Source: Paenarthrobacter nitroguajacolicus | GTDB lineage: Bacteria > Actinomycetota > Actinomycetes > Actinomycetales > Micrococcaceae | Direction of reading: 5' to 3' | Length of the DNA stretch: 64,000 nucleotides | NCBI RefSeq assembly: GCF_007786235.1 | Contig: NZ_VNFK01000008.1 | Location: forward strand, 62,001-126,000 | Part shown: piece by piece, positions 16,942-25,379 of the stretch | Layout: each line of letters starts with the position of its first letter | Position numbering within the stretch: position 1 is the first letter of the stretch | Position numbers and translations under genes: made by a program | Notes under the pieces: generated by a model | What the model was told of the DNA's origin: nothing | The model's database searches: none | What the model saw: only the letters and a program-made list of their open reading frames with translations

Positions 16942-18390
16942 ATGGCCATTTCGCTAACGTCGTCAACTACCAGCGGGTCCACGGGCAGCACAACCTGGCT
17001 GCGCGCTCAAGGTATGCAGATGCGCATTCTGGACTTGCTGTGCGTAGTGCTTGCAGTCGGCGGCGCGCACATACTCCGCTTCGGAGCCGAAGATGCGTCC
17101 ATTGCCGAAACAGAAGTCTCCTACGCGGCTGTTTCAGTTCTGCTCGTTGTCGTTTGGCTGACAGTACTGGAGTTCAGCGGAACCAAAGACGCGAAAGTCC
17201 TCGGTACCGGAACCGAAGAATACAAAAGGGTGGCGGCGTCGTCTCTCTGGCTCTTCGGTGCACTAGCCGTCGTCTCCTACGTTCTCCAGCTGCAGACGGC
17301 ACGTGGTTACGTCTCGGTTGCCCTCCCCCTGGGAATCCTCCTGCTGCTGGCAAGCCGCTGGTTCCAGCGGCAGATTCTCCACAAAGGCAGGCTCGATGGC
17401 CTTTATCTTCATCGCGTCCTTCTGATAGGTGCGGCCCAGAGCGTGGACCACCTGTGGACGAGGCTGAACCAGCATATTGTTTCGGGTTACCAACCCGTGG
17501 CGGCCTTCCTCACCGATTCCGGCAGCATTGACAAGCGGCTGCCAGTCCTGGGCACATCCCCATCAGTTGAGGAAGTGCTCGATGCCATTGAGCAGCGAAA
17601 GGCTGACACGGTGGCCATCTCCAGTGGTGCTGACCCTACCTTTCTGCGTCATCTGGGATGGGCATTATCGGCCCGCGACGTTGGAATGATCATGGCACCG
17701 GCACTTACCGATGTGTCAGGTCCGAGGATTCATATTCAGCCCGTCGCAGGGTTGCCGCTTGTGCACGTCACCACGCCAAAGCTGGAGGGGATGCAGGCCA
17801 TAGCCAAGCGCACCTTCGATATTCTTGCCTCCTCCGTTCTTCTTGCGCTTCTATCGCTCCCGATGGCTGTTGTGGCACTGCTGATCAAGCTCGATAGCCG
17901 CGGGCGAGTGCTCTTCCTCCAGGAGCGCATCGGCAAAGCCGGCGAAGCTTTTCACATGTACAAGTTCCGGTCCATGCGCAGCGACGCGGAGCTACGACTG
18001 GAGGCGCTCAAGCAGCTCAGCGAAGGCAACGACGTCCTGTTCAAGATGAAGAACGATCCTCGCGTCACCCGCATCGGAAAATGGATTCGCCGATACTCTA
18101 TTGACGAACTCCCACAATTGTTCAATGTCCTGAAAGGTGACATGAGCTTGGTAGGACCCCGGCCTCCGTTGCCCTCGGAAGTGGCGGTCTACGAACAGCA
18201 CGAGCACCGCAGGCTGATGGTAAAGCCGGGTATCACTGGTTTGTGGCAGGTCAGTGGCCGCAGTGACCTGTCGTGGGAAGAGTCCATACGGCTGGACCTC
18301 TACTACGTAGAAAACTGGTCGCCAGCCCAAGACCTGATGATCCTGTTCCGCACGCTACGTGCAGTGCTCGCCAGAGACGGCGCTTACTAG
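16942..18390 (+). CDS. Polyprenyl-phosphate sugar-1-phosphate transferase (WbaP/CpsE type), EPS initiation
   Basis: A 482-residue membrane enzyme that would start repeat-unit synthesis by moving a sugar-1-phosphate (commonly glucose or galactose) from UDP-sugar to undecaprenyl phosphate. The N-terminal half has four to five membrane segments followed by a CoA-binding-like domain (HRVLLIGAAQSVDHLW); the C-terminal catalytic domain begins at AIAKRTFDILASSVLLALLS near residue 275 and has YKFRSMRSDAE, KNDPRVTRIGKWIRRYSIDELPQL, VGPRPPLPSEV and KPGITGLWQVSGRS. A stop codon lies 15 bases upstream in frame, so ATG 16942 is the first possible start, though its ribosome site is weak. It heads the Wzx/Wzy locus. 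Confidence 0.93.
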   Translation: MAISLTSSTTSGSTGSTTWLRAQGMQMRILDLLCVVLAVGGAHILRFGAEDASIAETEVSYAAVSVLLVVVWLTVLEFSGTKDAKVLGTGTEEYKRVAASSLWLFGALAVVSYVLQLQTARGYVSVALPLGILLLLASRWFQRQILHKGRLDGLYLHRVLLIGAAQSVDHLWTRLNQHIVSGYQPVAAFLTDSGSIDKRLPVLGTSPSVEEVLDAIEQRKADTVAISSGADPTFLRHLGWALSARDVGMIMAPALTDVSGPRIHIQPVAGLPLVHVTTPKLEGMQAIAKRTFDILASSVLLALLSLPMAVVALLIKLDSRGRVLFLQERIGKAGEAFHMYKFRSMRSDAELRLEALKQLSEGNDVLFKMKNDPRVTRIGKWIRRYSIDELPQLFNVLKGDMSLVGPRPPLPSEVAVYEQHEHRRLMVKPGITGLWQVSGRSDLSWEESIRLDLYYVENWSPAQDLMILFRTLRAVLARDGAY

Positions 18391-18441
18391 CGTTCAGACC
18401 ACCACAAAGTAAGGCTCGCAATACATGATGAGAAGGACACC

Positions 18442-19764
18442 TTGAAGCCCGGACACCGGTTGCATGAGAAGCGGAACCCTGAGTTCAGGGGACTCAGCTT
18501 CACCCCGGATCAAGCGGGTTGGCTCATTGGGGTGTTGGCGCTGGGAGCGCTGATCAGTGGACTTGCTCAGAACATCCTTCTTACTTATTCATCCTTCGGT
18601 GGCTTCAACCTCATGGACGATCTGTGCATCTCGCTGATGTTCATGGTTGCCCTCACTCGATTGGCTCATCGATTCAACGTTCCAGCCCTCCTCTCCGTGG
18701 TTTGGATCGTGGCTTGCTTGATCGCTCTTTGGCGAACTGTGGATGAGAGTCTTATTCCCAGCGACTCCGCCTTCTTCCTGTTCCGGCAAGTCTGCATGCC
18801 TGTGTTGGTAATCGTCTGTGGGTTGGTCATGACCCGGCGCGAGTGGCGATGGGTCCTGGTGGCAGTGATGGGTATCAGTCTCCTCAACGCCGCCTACATC
18901 GGGCTTGAGGTACTGGGAATACGGCTTGTTGATCCCGCTCCTTTTGCCCTTCTCAGCAAAACTGCCATGTACCCGAACGGCTTGCCCGGTTACTACATGT
19001 CCTTTGACTTGGCTGGCGAACTTGCAGTCCGAGCTGGCGGGCTCTTCCTGAATCCGCCTACAACAGGCATTGCGACTGGTGCAGCTGCTGTCCTGGCGTT
19101 TCATGCCGTGCGGTCCCGCTGGAGGTTATTGCTGGTCCTGGCATTTGGACTCGCGACCATCGCCACCATCAGCCGAGCAGGGATTCTTCTTATGCTTATC
19201 GGCATTGTCGGACCGATTCTGGCAAGGAAGCTTCACCCGCTGGTAGCCCTGCCAATTCTGGGGATCCCCGCCCTCATGGCGGGCAACAACATCGCCGACC
19301 TCGGCAATTCCGATTCCCATGTAGATGGCCTTACCGTGGGCGTTGAGCATGCCTTCGAATCAGTGATCGGTCGAGGATTCGGCTACGTTGGAAACTTTGC
19401 AGGAAAGGCAGGCGGGCTTCAGGAGGCTTCCGAGAGCCTCTCGGGAATTGCGTTTTCTGCCGCTGGTTTGGTGACCGTAGGCATTTACGTTGCAGCGCTG
19501 GGTGCAGCTGTCGTTTTCCTGCTGCGGCAACCCGGGCGGTGGGAATCCTATTTGGCCATTGGAGCACTGGTCATTGCGATGCTCGCAGAGACTGCCGGCT
19601 CCATGAACGCAACGGTACCCATGTGGCTGCTGGTCGGCGCGACGTTCGCCTCCGGATTGAGAACCCGGAAGCTGACATCCAGCGGTTCCCTAGCTTCGAC
19701 CGAAGCGCGTCTTCAACGTCAGCAACACAAACCGGGTGTTGCCCACGAGGTATCGCTTCAATAG
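18442..19764 (+). CDS. O-antigen polymerase/ligase-like membrane protein (candidate Wzy)
   Basis: A 440-residue polytopic membrane protein with about eleven hydrophobic segments and a larger extracytoplasmic loop around residues 160-200 containing GLPGYYMSFDLAGELAVRAGGLFLNPPTTG. 'aGLF.nPp..G' followed by helices rich in Ser/Arg (TISRAGILLMLIG) is the usual signature of Wzy/WaaL-like proteins. Likely role: polymerisation of flipped repeat units outside the membrane. The start is TTG 18442 with a GAGAAGGA site. It lies 51 bases after the initiating transferase. Its last 75 bases overlap, tail to tail, with the WecG/TagA gene on the other strand. Confidence 0.82.
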   Translation: MKPGHRLHEKRNPEFRGLSFTPDQAGWLIGVLALGALISGLAQNILLTYSSFGGFNLMDDLCISLMFMVALTRLAHRFNVPALLSVVWIVACLIALWRTVDESLIPSDSAFFLFRQVCMPVLVIVCGLVMTRREWRWVLVAVMGISLLNAAYIGLEVLGIRLVDPAPFALLSKTAMYPNGLPGYYMSFDLAGELAVRAGGLFLNPPTTGIATGAAAVLAFHAVRSRWRLLLVLAFGLATIATISRAGILLMLIGIVGPILARKLHPLVALPILGIPALMAGNNIADLGNSDSHVDGLTVGVEHAFESVIGRGFGYVGNFAGKAGGLQEASESLSGIAFSAAGLVTVGIYVAALGAAVVFLLRQPGRWESYLAIGALVIAMLAETAGSMNATVPMWLLVGATFASGLRTRKLTSSGSLASTEARLQRQQHKPGVAHEVSLQ

Positions 19765-20439
19765 CCGACGCGGTTCCTGAGCGAATCTGTAGCACCACTC
19801 CAAGCCCAGCTTTTGAACCCACAGCGGCGCTCTCTTCAAGCGTCCTGAGATGACATCGAACGATCCACCTACCCCGAACACCAGGCCAACCCCCAGCTGA
19901 TCCTTGTTGCGGAGGACGAAATGCTCCTTTTGGGGGCTGGGAAGCGCCAGGAAGAGCAGCTCGGGCTTTGCGGAAGCAATGGCTTCCACAACTCCGGATT
20001 CTTCGTCAGCAGTCCAGTACCCGTTACGGTAGCCAACCACGTTGACCCCTCTGGAGATGAAGTCTTCGGCGACAGCGTGGACCACGTCGTCACGCGCGCC
20101 CAACAGGTATACCCGGTCCCCACGCTCCGGAGCATGCCGAATCAACTCCAGGAACAGGTCGATTCCGGAAACGCGTTCAGGTGCCGGAACGCCAAGAATG
20201 CGGCTGGCCCAGACAATGGATTGTCCATCGGCGTTGCTGATGGCACTCGCTTCCACATACTGCCGCAGTTTGGTGTCTTCCAAAGCGGCAAGCACAATGG
20301 ACGCGTTCAAATCAGCCCGCCAATGGCCACGCTCGCCAACAAGGTGGTGGCACAGATCCACGGACTCCTCCATGGTCAACAGATCCAGGGGAAGGTCGAA
20401 GACGCGTTCCCGCCGGGTTACCACGTTGCCGTTGCTCAT
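19690..20439 (-). CDS. WecG/TagA/CpsF family glycosyltransferase
   Basis: A 249-residue GT26 enzyme that adds a sugar (ManNAc-type in characterised members) to a lipid-linked acceptor at the inner membrane face. Family landmarks: NADGQSIVWASRILG near residue 73, SGIDLFLELI, VYLLGARDDVV, LLFLALPSPQKEHF and GVGGSFDVISGRLKRAPLWV. I chose ATG 20439 because it overlaps the stop of the upstream GT4 gene and has a GGGGACG site. It is the last gene of the long minus-strand operon and overlaps the polymerase gene by 75 bases. Confidence 0.92.
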   Translation of the reverse strand: MSNGNVVTRRERVFDLPLDLLTMEESVDLCHHLVGERGHWRADLNASIVLAALEDTKLRQYVEASAISNADGQSIVWASRILGVPAPERVSGIDLFLELIRHAPERGDRVYLLGARDDVVHAVAEDFISRGVNVVGYRNGYWTADEESGVVEAIASAKPELLFLALPSPQKEHFVLRNKDQLGVGLVFGVGGSFDVISGRLKRAPLWVQKLGLEWCYRFAQEPRRLLKRYLVGNTRFVLLTLKTRFGRS

Positions 20440-21467
20440 TCGCGCGTCCCCAAGTCGTTGTGGATCCATTCACTCAATCTCTGCAGCGCCGCGGACTGCT
20501 CACGTACTCGCCGGGTTCTGAGCTCAATGATCGAGCCCTCCAATTCGCTTTGCCTGCGGACGGCGTCATTGGCCGCGTCAGCATAAAGTTCAGCGCGCGG
20601 TGGAACAGTCAAGGCCGCTTCGCCAAAGAAGTCCCGGAGGACTTCAGTATCCGAAGTGACCAAGGCCTTGCCGGCGCACATTGCTTCGTAGCCGGCTCGC
20701 TGCATGGTGTCTTCTTCGGTGGTCGGTGCAAGCAAGACGTTGGCATGCCCCAAAAGCCGAAGGTATTCTTCCCTCGAGACGAAACCGGGAAAGACGGTAT
20801 TGGCAGCGTTGCATGCCTGAGAGAACGATTCGGGCGCCCTGCCGGTAAAGACCCATACGACGCCGGCAGCCAAGTGGGTTGCTGCGGCCAGTTCCTCAAG
20901 AGGTTCATCGTATGAGTACGTGATGGGGACCAGGACGTACTTCTTATCCTGCAGTTGGGCCAGTCCTTGGTCCTCGAACTCACCGAGTTCACCTACTTCG
21001 GGGTAGGTCTCTATGAGATCGTGCAGGACCAAGGCTTCGGCTCCATGGTCCTGGGCTTGGACTGCCAGAGCATCGTTGGTGACGATCGCCAGATTGGGTG
21101 CGCCAAGGAGCTTGGCCACCAGTTTGGTGGACCACTTCCACTTGGGGTCATAGAAAGTGCCGGTATGGAGGTCGCCACAAATGCGCACGTTCTTCCCGAC
21201 GGCGGAGCGCACGGCCAAGAGCGCGACGACGGGAGGCTGCATGACAATCACTTCGGTGGGCTTGTATCGACGCAGGTACTTCCACGTGGAAACCCAGAGC
21301 CTAAGGTAGCGCAGAGGCAACGGGCCGGACCCGCCGCCGTCGGACCATTCCTCAATGCCTAGCCGCCGGGCGATGCCCTCGCTACGTCCATGGAAATCAA
21401 TCCAGCTGACGAAAACCGGATTCTTCTTCTGGCCAACAACTGCACCATTTTCGAGCAATGTGGTCAT
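20436..21467 (-). CDS. Glycosyltransferase, GT4-like
   Basis: A 343-residue GT-B glycosyltransferase: N-lobe with FVSWIDFHGRSEGIARRLG, a linker strand KYVLVPITYSYDEPLEELAA near residue 177, and the C-lobe donor site LAPTTEEDTMQRAGYEAMCAGKALVTSD near 250. Shorter than most GT4 proteins, it resembles the capsule-type group that begins 'w..h.Rs..la..Lg'. It is coupled to the following WecG-like gene. A 233-base gap with a promoter-like pair separates it from the PqqD gene upstream, so it may be expressed both from the long operon and on its own. Confidence 0.85.
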   Translation of the reverse strand: MTTLLENGAVVGQKKNPVFVSWIDFHGRSEGIARRLGIEEWSDGGGSGPLPLRYLRLWVSTWKYLRRYKPTEVIVMQPPVVALLAVRSAVGKNVRICGDLHTGTFYDPKWKWSTKLVAKLLGAPNLAIVTNDALAVQAQDHGAEALVLHDLIETYPEVGELGEFEDQGLAQLQDKKYVLVPITYSYDEPLEELAAATHLAAGVVWVFTGRAPESFSQACNAANTVFPGFVSREEYLRLLGHANVLLAPTTEEDTMQRAGYEAMCAGKALVTSDTEVLRDFFGEAALTVPPRAELYADAANDAVRRQSELEGSIIELRTRRVREQSAALQRLSEWIHNDLGTRE

Positions 21468-21522
21468 CTGCGAACATCACACTCATGGAGTATGCACGCA
21501 GGACGGTACCGAGGCATCGGTT

Positions 21523-21552
21523 CCATAATTTCTTCCCCCAATGAAACGTCAA
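21523..21552 (-). promoter_or_regulatory. Candidate promoter for the GT4/WecG gene pair
   Basis: On the minus strand TTGACG (21552-21547) is followed after 18 bases by TTATGG (21528-21523). This puts a start site about 50 bases before the GT4 gene. It supports an internal promoter within the long operon; not verified. Confidence 0.4.
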
Positions 21553-21597
21553 ACAATACAGCTGGTTTCGCTGCAGCAATACCACCGGAAACCACTG

Positions 21598-21633
21598 TTC
21601 ATTCCTCATGAATTCTACTTCATGAGGAATGAA
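21598..21633. repeat. Perfect 15-bp inverted repeat between PqqD and GT4 genes
   Basis: TTCATTCCTCATGAA (21598-21612) and TTCATGAGGAATGAA (21619-21633) with a 6-base loop, in a notably AT-rich gap. No U-tract follows on either strand, so it may be a processing or attenuation hairpin or a protein binding site rather than a standard terminator. Confidence 0.7.
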
Positions 21634-21700
21634 GTCCTGTGCTGGAACGGGCCCTGCGTCACCTTATGAAGCTGCTATGAATTGCAAGCATTCCAACCTT

Positions 21701-21991
21701 CTACGCGTGCATCCGTTCAGCAAGCCCGGCTGACTCCAGATCACGGAGGAAGTCCAGAGCCGGTCCTTCAATTTCATGCAGCTCCATTCCGTATTCTTCC
21801 GCCACGCTCTTCACCAGATCCAGTTCGGGGCAAGGTGAATCGACGGTCCCCAGGGTCAACCAGATAGCGGCTGCAGGACCTTGGAGCGCGCGTGGGCGAA
21901 GATCTCCCTGCAAATCGCGGAGATCCAGGACATAGACGGCTTCCTCGCAGAGTTCGAAAGCAATACCCGACGGCCTGTACCATTTGTCCAT
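21701..21991 (-). CDS. PqqD family protein (RRE-like, stand-alone)
   Basis: A 96-residue protein with the PqqD/RRE pattern: three-strand start (GIAFELCEEAVYVLDLRDLQGDLRPR), the hinge LQGPAAAIWLTLG, then helices (LDLVKSVAEEYGMELHEIEGPALDFLRDLESAGLAER). In peptide-modifying clusters such domains hold a leader peptide and present it to an enzyme; in 'HPr-rel-A' type loci a PqqD relative accompanies an HprK-like kinase. The ATG follows directly on the stop of the nucleotidyltransferase-like gene (TAAATG). No precursor peptide is obvious nearby. Its partner is probably the kinase-PqqD fusion encoded five genes upstream. Confidence 0.82.
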   Translation of the reverse strand: MDKWYRPSGIAFELCEEAVYVLDLRDLQGDLRPRALQGPAAAIWLTLGTVDSPCPELDLVKSVAEEYGMELHEIEGPALDFLRDLESAGLAERMHA

Positions 21992-22921
21992 TTAGTCCCC
22001 TCGGATTTTGAAGAGACTTGCAGAAGCGGAGGGTAACGTCCGGATACCCCGTGCCAACCTCTTCACCCGCGACCGAATCAAACCGAAGCGATCCGCTTCA
22101 GCCATCCCAGGATCTTTACGGAGTTCCTCATTACTGGGATATACCGCCCTGACGAAGAGCCGAATCTTGGACCTCCATTCGGCCATCCTGATGGCGTAAA
22201 GCCACCCCCCAGTAGTGGCCTGGGCACTGGTCCGGTTAATCTCCCAACGGGCCAGCTCCCCCGCCGTCAGGTCGTCGAACGGCCCATCGACGCCCAGCTC
22301 GCGAAGCTCTTTCTCCAAAACCCGCCGAATTCTTCCAACATCAGCCAGCCGGCCCAGCGATTGAAGTTGCACCGGATCCATGTCCTGCTTGAGGCCCGCT
22401 ATCAGTTCGGCGTACTGGGCATCGTCTTCGGCCGTCGACGAGTTCCTCAGGACGTGCAATAACGCAATCACACCGTTGGCCACACGACTGGCAGTCAGGA
22501 CAGGAACGTTAGCCAATTCACCCTGGGTGCGCGTTTCCCACAGAAGATCAAATACCTCCCCGGCTTTCCCAAAAAAGCCCGGGAAATACGAGTGCACATC
22601 GATGTCACTCGGCCACTCCTCGTGGATCAATGTCCGTGAGTGTGGATCAAGGATGCTTGGCGCAAACCTTACGTCCCGGTCTTTCCACCCATAGCTTGCA
22701 AGGATCGTGCAGAACTCGGACATCCGGGAAGGTTCCACCAAAATGTCCGCATCACTGGAGATTTTCTGGCTTCGAAGGCCCATTTTCTCCAGCAAAGGAC
22801 CCTTTATGGCAAGAACCCTCACGGAGTGCTCGGCCGCAATCCGATCCACCAGGGCATAAGCGAGAGGGGTCGCTACTGCCACCGGCAATGCAACAGAGGC
22901 CACATCCACCTGTTGAGTCAT
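21992..22921 (-). CDS. Nucleotidyltransferase-like protein (NTP_transf_5 type)
   Basis: A 309-residue protein. After a helical start, VRVLAIKGPLLEKMGLRS (residues ~35-50) and SSDADILVEPSRM (Asp57/Asp59) give the 'KG..l....R...D.Dll' pattern of the uncharacterised nucleotidyltransferase family PF14907; EEWPSDIDVHSYFP near residue 115 supplies a further acidic strand. The rest is helical. Family members occur in capsule loci and beside kinases and PqqD proteins in peptide clusters. Start ATG 22921 overlaps the flippase stop (ATGA). The in-frame extension to 23287 lies inside the flippase gene and is not real. The substrate (peptide, sugar or protein) is unknown. Confidence 0.8.
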   Translation of the reverse strand: MTQQVDVASVALPVAVATPLAYALVDRIAAEHSVRVLAIKGPLLEKMGLRSQKISSDADILVEPSRMSEFCTILASYGWKDRDVRFAPSILDPHSRTLIHEEWPSDIDVHSYFPGFFGKAGEVFDLLWETRTQGELANVPVLTASRVANGVIALLHVLRNSSTAEDDAQYAELIAGLKQDMDPVQLQSLGRLADVGRIRRVLEKELRELGVDGPFDDLTAGELARWEINRTSAQATTGGWLYAIRMAEWRSKIRLFVRAVYPSNEELRKDPGMAEADRFGLIRSRVKRLARGIRTLPSASASLFKIRGD

Positions 22922-24150
22922 CCGAATTCCCCGCCCGATTTTCTTCCGCGTGCCCGCAGGAATACTACCCCGGGAGCCAGCATGACCACGTACGCAACCG
23001 AGCCGGCAATTGCCGCTCCAACTGCTCCCATCGGCGATAGAACAATCATCCCGCCGACGCTGAAGAGCACCGCGGTCAGCGTCGCGTAGGCACGTATGCG
23101 CGCGTGGCCCGTTTTCACAAGAATTCCATTGACCAGGAAGCCCATGCCTTTGGCCCAACCCCCGACGGCGAGAATCACTGCGGGGAGGACCGCACCATGA
23201 AATTCCTCGCCAAAGACCAACGGAATGAGGAACCACAAGCTTCCTGCGCAGACAATCACTCCCGCGGTCATCACCAGGGCACACCATCGGATGACAGCAC
23301 TGAACTCGGTCGCTTTCCGGAGGCCGCTGCCTCCAGCCATGGCAGCGTCGCGGAAGGGCTTGGCAGCCACGGTGAAGAGTTCGGCCACCAGCATGCCGAT
23401 TGCGTAGTAACCAAGTTGCTCAGCACCAATCAGTGGCCTGAGGACTATGGGGTCCAGATTGACCAGAAGGACGCCACCCAGGCCACCGAGCACGGCCCAG
23501 TTCAACGTTCTGAGTGGTCTCAACGTCACTTGGCGCATGGCCCGGGTCGTGGCAACGCTGACTTCCCTTGGCACCCTGACGCAGGCAGCACACAGGTACA
23601 AGAATCCCAGCACTTGCGGGACCACCAGGGTCAGCACTGCAGTCTGCAGGTTCAGCAGATCCGTGAAGAACAATCCTGCCGTGAGTACAAGCCGCGACAG
23701 CGCCGTGATCCATTTTTCAACGGAGAGCGCCAGGATCATGTTGCGGTTCAGGACCTCCCCCCGTTGGACCAACGCTGCGGCGAAGACCACGGCACCGAAG
23801 CCAAGGGACCAGCTGAGGTCCGGCTGGAGGAAACCTGCCTGGACGAACGCCAACGCTGCCACCGATGCGAGCACGAAAGCTGCCACCACCACGGCCATCC
23901 ATGCGCCGAAACGGAACCTCCGCAACCAGTAGTTCCCATACACAGCCAGGGAATCGGACGTGCCGAGCCCAAGGATGGAAGCGGCCACCACAATGATCGA
24001 TTGGCTCGTGGAAAAGTCCCCTTGTCCTGCCGGCCCCAGCGAACGCGTCAACAGCGGCGCCACCAGGAGCGAGCTCAACGGCACAAGCAGTGAGCCTGCG
24101 GCATTCAATGCATGGTGGCTGCGCCTGACGGGTTGGTCTAGCGCAACCAT
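22918..24150 (-). CDS. Polysaccharide flippase-like membrane protein (Wzx type)
   Basis: A 410-residue polytopic membrane protein with about twelve hydrophobic segments. The first reads SLLVPLSSLLVAPLLTRSLGPAGQGDFST, the usual 'P.lsr.lG...yG' opening of MOP-superfamily oligosaccharide flippases. It would move undecaprenyl-linked repeat units to the outer face for the polymerase encoded nearby. ATG 24150 (MVALDQP) is chosen since it overlaps the upstream gene by 13 bases; a longer frame to 24291 lies within that gene. Confidence 0.85.
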   Translation of the reverse strand: MVALDQPVRRSHHALNAAGSLLVPLSSLLVAPLLTRSLGPAGQGDFSTSQSIIVVAASILGLGTSDSLAVYGNYWLRRFRFGAWMAVVVAAFVLASVAALAFVQAGFLQPDLSWSLGFGAVVFAAALVQRGEVLNRNMILALSVEKWITALSRLVLTAGLFFTDLLNLQTAVLTLVVPQVLGFLYLCAACVRVPREVSVATTRAMRQVTLRPLRTLNWAVLGGLGGVLLVNLDPIVLRPLIGAEQLGYYAIGMLVAELFTVAAKPFRDAAMAGGSGLRKATEFSAVIRWCALVMTAGVIVCAGSLWFLIPLVFGEEFHGAVLPAVILAVGGWAKGMGFLVNGILVKTGHARIRAYATLTAVLFSVGGMIVLSPMGAVGAAIAGSVAYVVMLAPGVVFLRARGRKSGGEFG

Positions 24151-25334
24151 GGTGGTGGCGCCTTGACGAAATCGGGGGTGCTTGGGTGGGCGTTTCCCGC
24201 TTGGGACAGGGCCAACCGGGACAGTTTTGCAACCAGATGGGGTTTCGGGTTGTCTTCCCATGCCACCACAAACTGCTCGGCGCCGTACCACTGGAACTGG
24301 CCGGCAAATTTGTCCACGTAATCCAACCCCACGCAGGGAACGCCCTGGCTGAGTGCCGCCACTCCAGCGTGCATGCGCGCGGTGACCACGACGTCGGCCA
24401 AGGACAGCATGCCCTTTGCCTCCTGGGCGTTCCGTGGCACGGCCAACATCACGTCGTCATGGGGCATACCGACCATGAGTTGTTCCGACATCGCGATATC
24501 TCCGGGTTTCTCACGGACATCGTGCGGGAGAACAACCACAGCAAAACCGGCATCCAGCAATGCCACCATGTAGGCCTGGAACCTGCGTGCCACTTCCTTG
24601 TATCCGGTGCCGTCAAAAGCAGCCAAGTGCGCATTCGGAACCAGGACAACCACGGGCCGGTCGCGTCCCGCCACCCAGGCCCGTAAGGAGTCGATCACCG
24701 CGCTTTGCCCAGGCTTCATGTATGCGGCCACATCCGGGAATACGCCAACCGCACGTTGCAGAGCTTCAGTCGCGCGGCGTTGCGAATTCTTGTCCCGGGC
24801 AGTCAGCCGCACCCGCTTGTCCAAGCGCCGCAACGCAGTGAGCGCGTCGGAACTGGGATTCCGGCGGAAGCTGAAGTTGGCCAACTCAGCGCGCCTGCCT
24901 TGTGCTGCCGCGACGTTCAGGAGACTGACCCGCTGGGAAATCGAGCGAATGCCGTAGGCTCCGTCGATGGAGTCCGCGCCCAGGACAACCATTCGTTCCG
25001 CGCGCGTGAGACGCCTCAGTTTGCGTGCGTCCATATGCATCCGGCCAAGGGCAATGATCCCATCGATGGACCTCACGCCCGTGACACCCATCGCGGTCCA
25101 AGGCTCAACCGGGCCGGGTGTGAACAGCTGTGCTTTCCCGGAGGCGGCAACAATGCTGTCCCTGCTTCCCTGGATCATGCCCTCATCGCCGAAGGAGCCG
25201 TAGCTCGCAGGCGACAGAACCGCAGTGACACCGGCCTCGATGTCCGCGGGCTTCTCAAACCCCAGGATCCGCCGTTGGCCGGTGACCAGGGTGGGCGCCG
25301 CATACCCCGCCACCATGCGGTTGAGATTACCCAC
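24138..25334 (-). CDS. Polysaccharide pyruvyl transferase family protein
   Basis: A 398-residue cytoplasmic enzyme of the PF04230 family, which places pyruvate ketals on sugars from phosphoenolpyruvate (CsaB, WcaK relatives). Visible landmarks: SPASYGSFGDEGMIQG near residue 42 (the 'N.GD.a' equivalent), RPVVVLVPNAHLAAFDGTGYKE in the middle and the C-lobe ADVVVTARMHAGVAALSQGVPCVGLDY near 330, with the conserved R-x-H. The start is GTG 25334 with a GGGGAC site. A 45-base gap separates it from the signal peptidase gene upstream. It may decorate the EPS repeat unit. Confidence 0.88.
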   Translation of the reverse strand: MGNLNRMVAGYAAPTLVTGQRRILGFEKPADIEAGVTAVLSPASYGSFGDEGMIQGSRDSIVAASGKAQLFTPGPVEPWTAMGVTGVRSIDGIIALGRMHMDARKLRRLTRAERMVVLGADSIDGAYGIRSISQRVSLLNVAAAQGRRAELANFSFRRNPSSDALTALRRLDKRVRLTARDKNSQRRATEALQRAVGVFPDVAAYMKPGQSAVIDSLRAWVAGRDRPVVVLVPNAHLAAFDGTGYKEVARRFQAYMVALLDAGFAVVVLPHDVREKPGDIAMSEQLMVGMPHDDVMLAVPRNAQEAKGMLSLADVVVTARMHAGVAALSQGVPCVGLDYVDKFAGQFQWYGAEQFVVAWEDNPKPHLVAKLSRLALSQAGNAHPSTPDFVKAPPPWLR

Positions 25335-25379
25335 CTGTTTGTCCCCGTTCGACGGTCTGGGAATCCTTGCGGACCCTGG

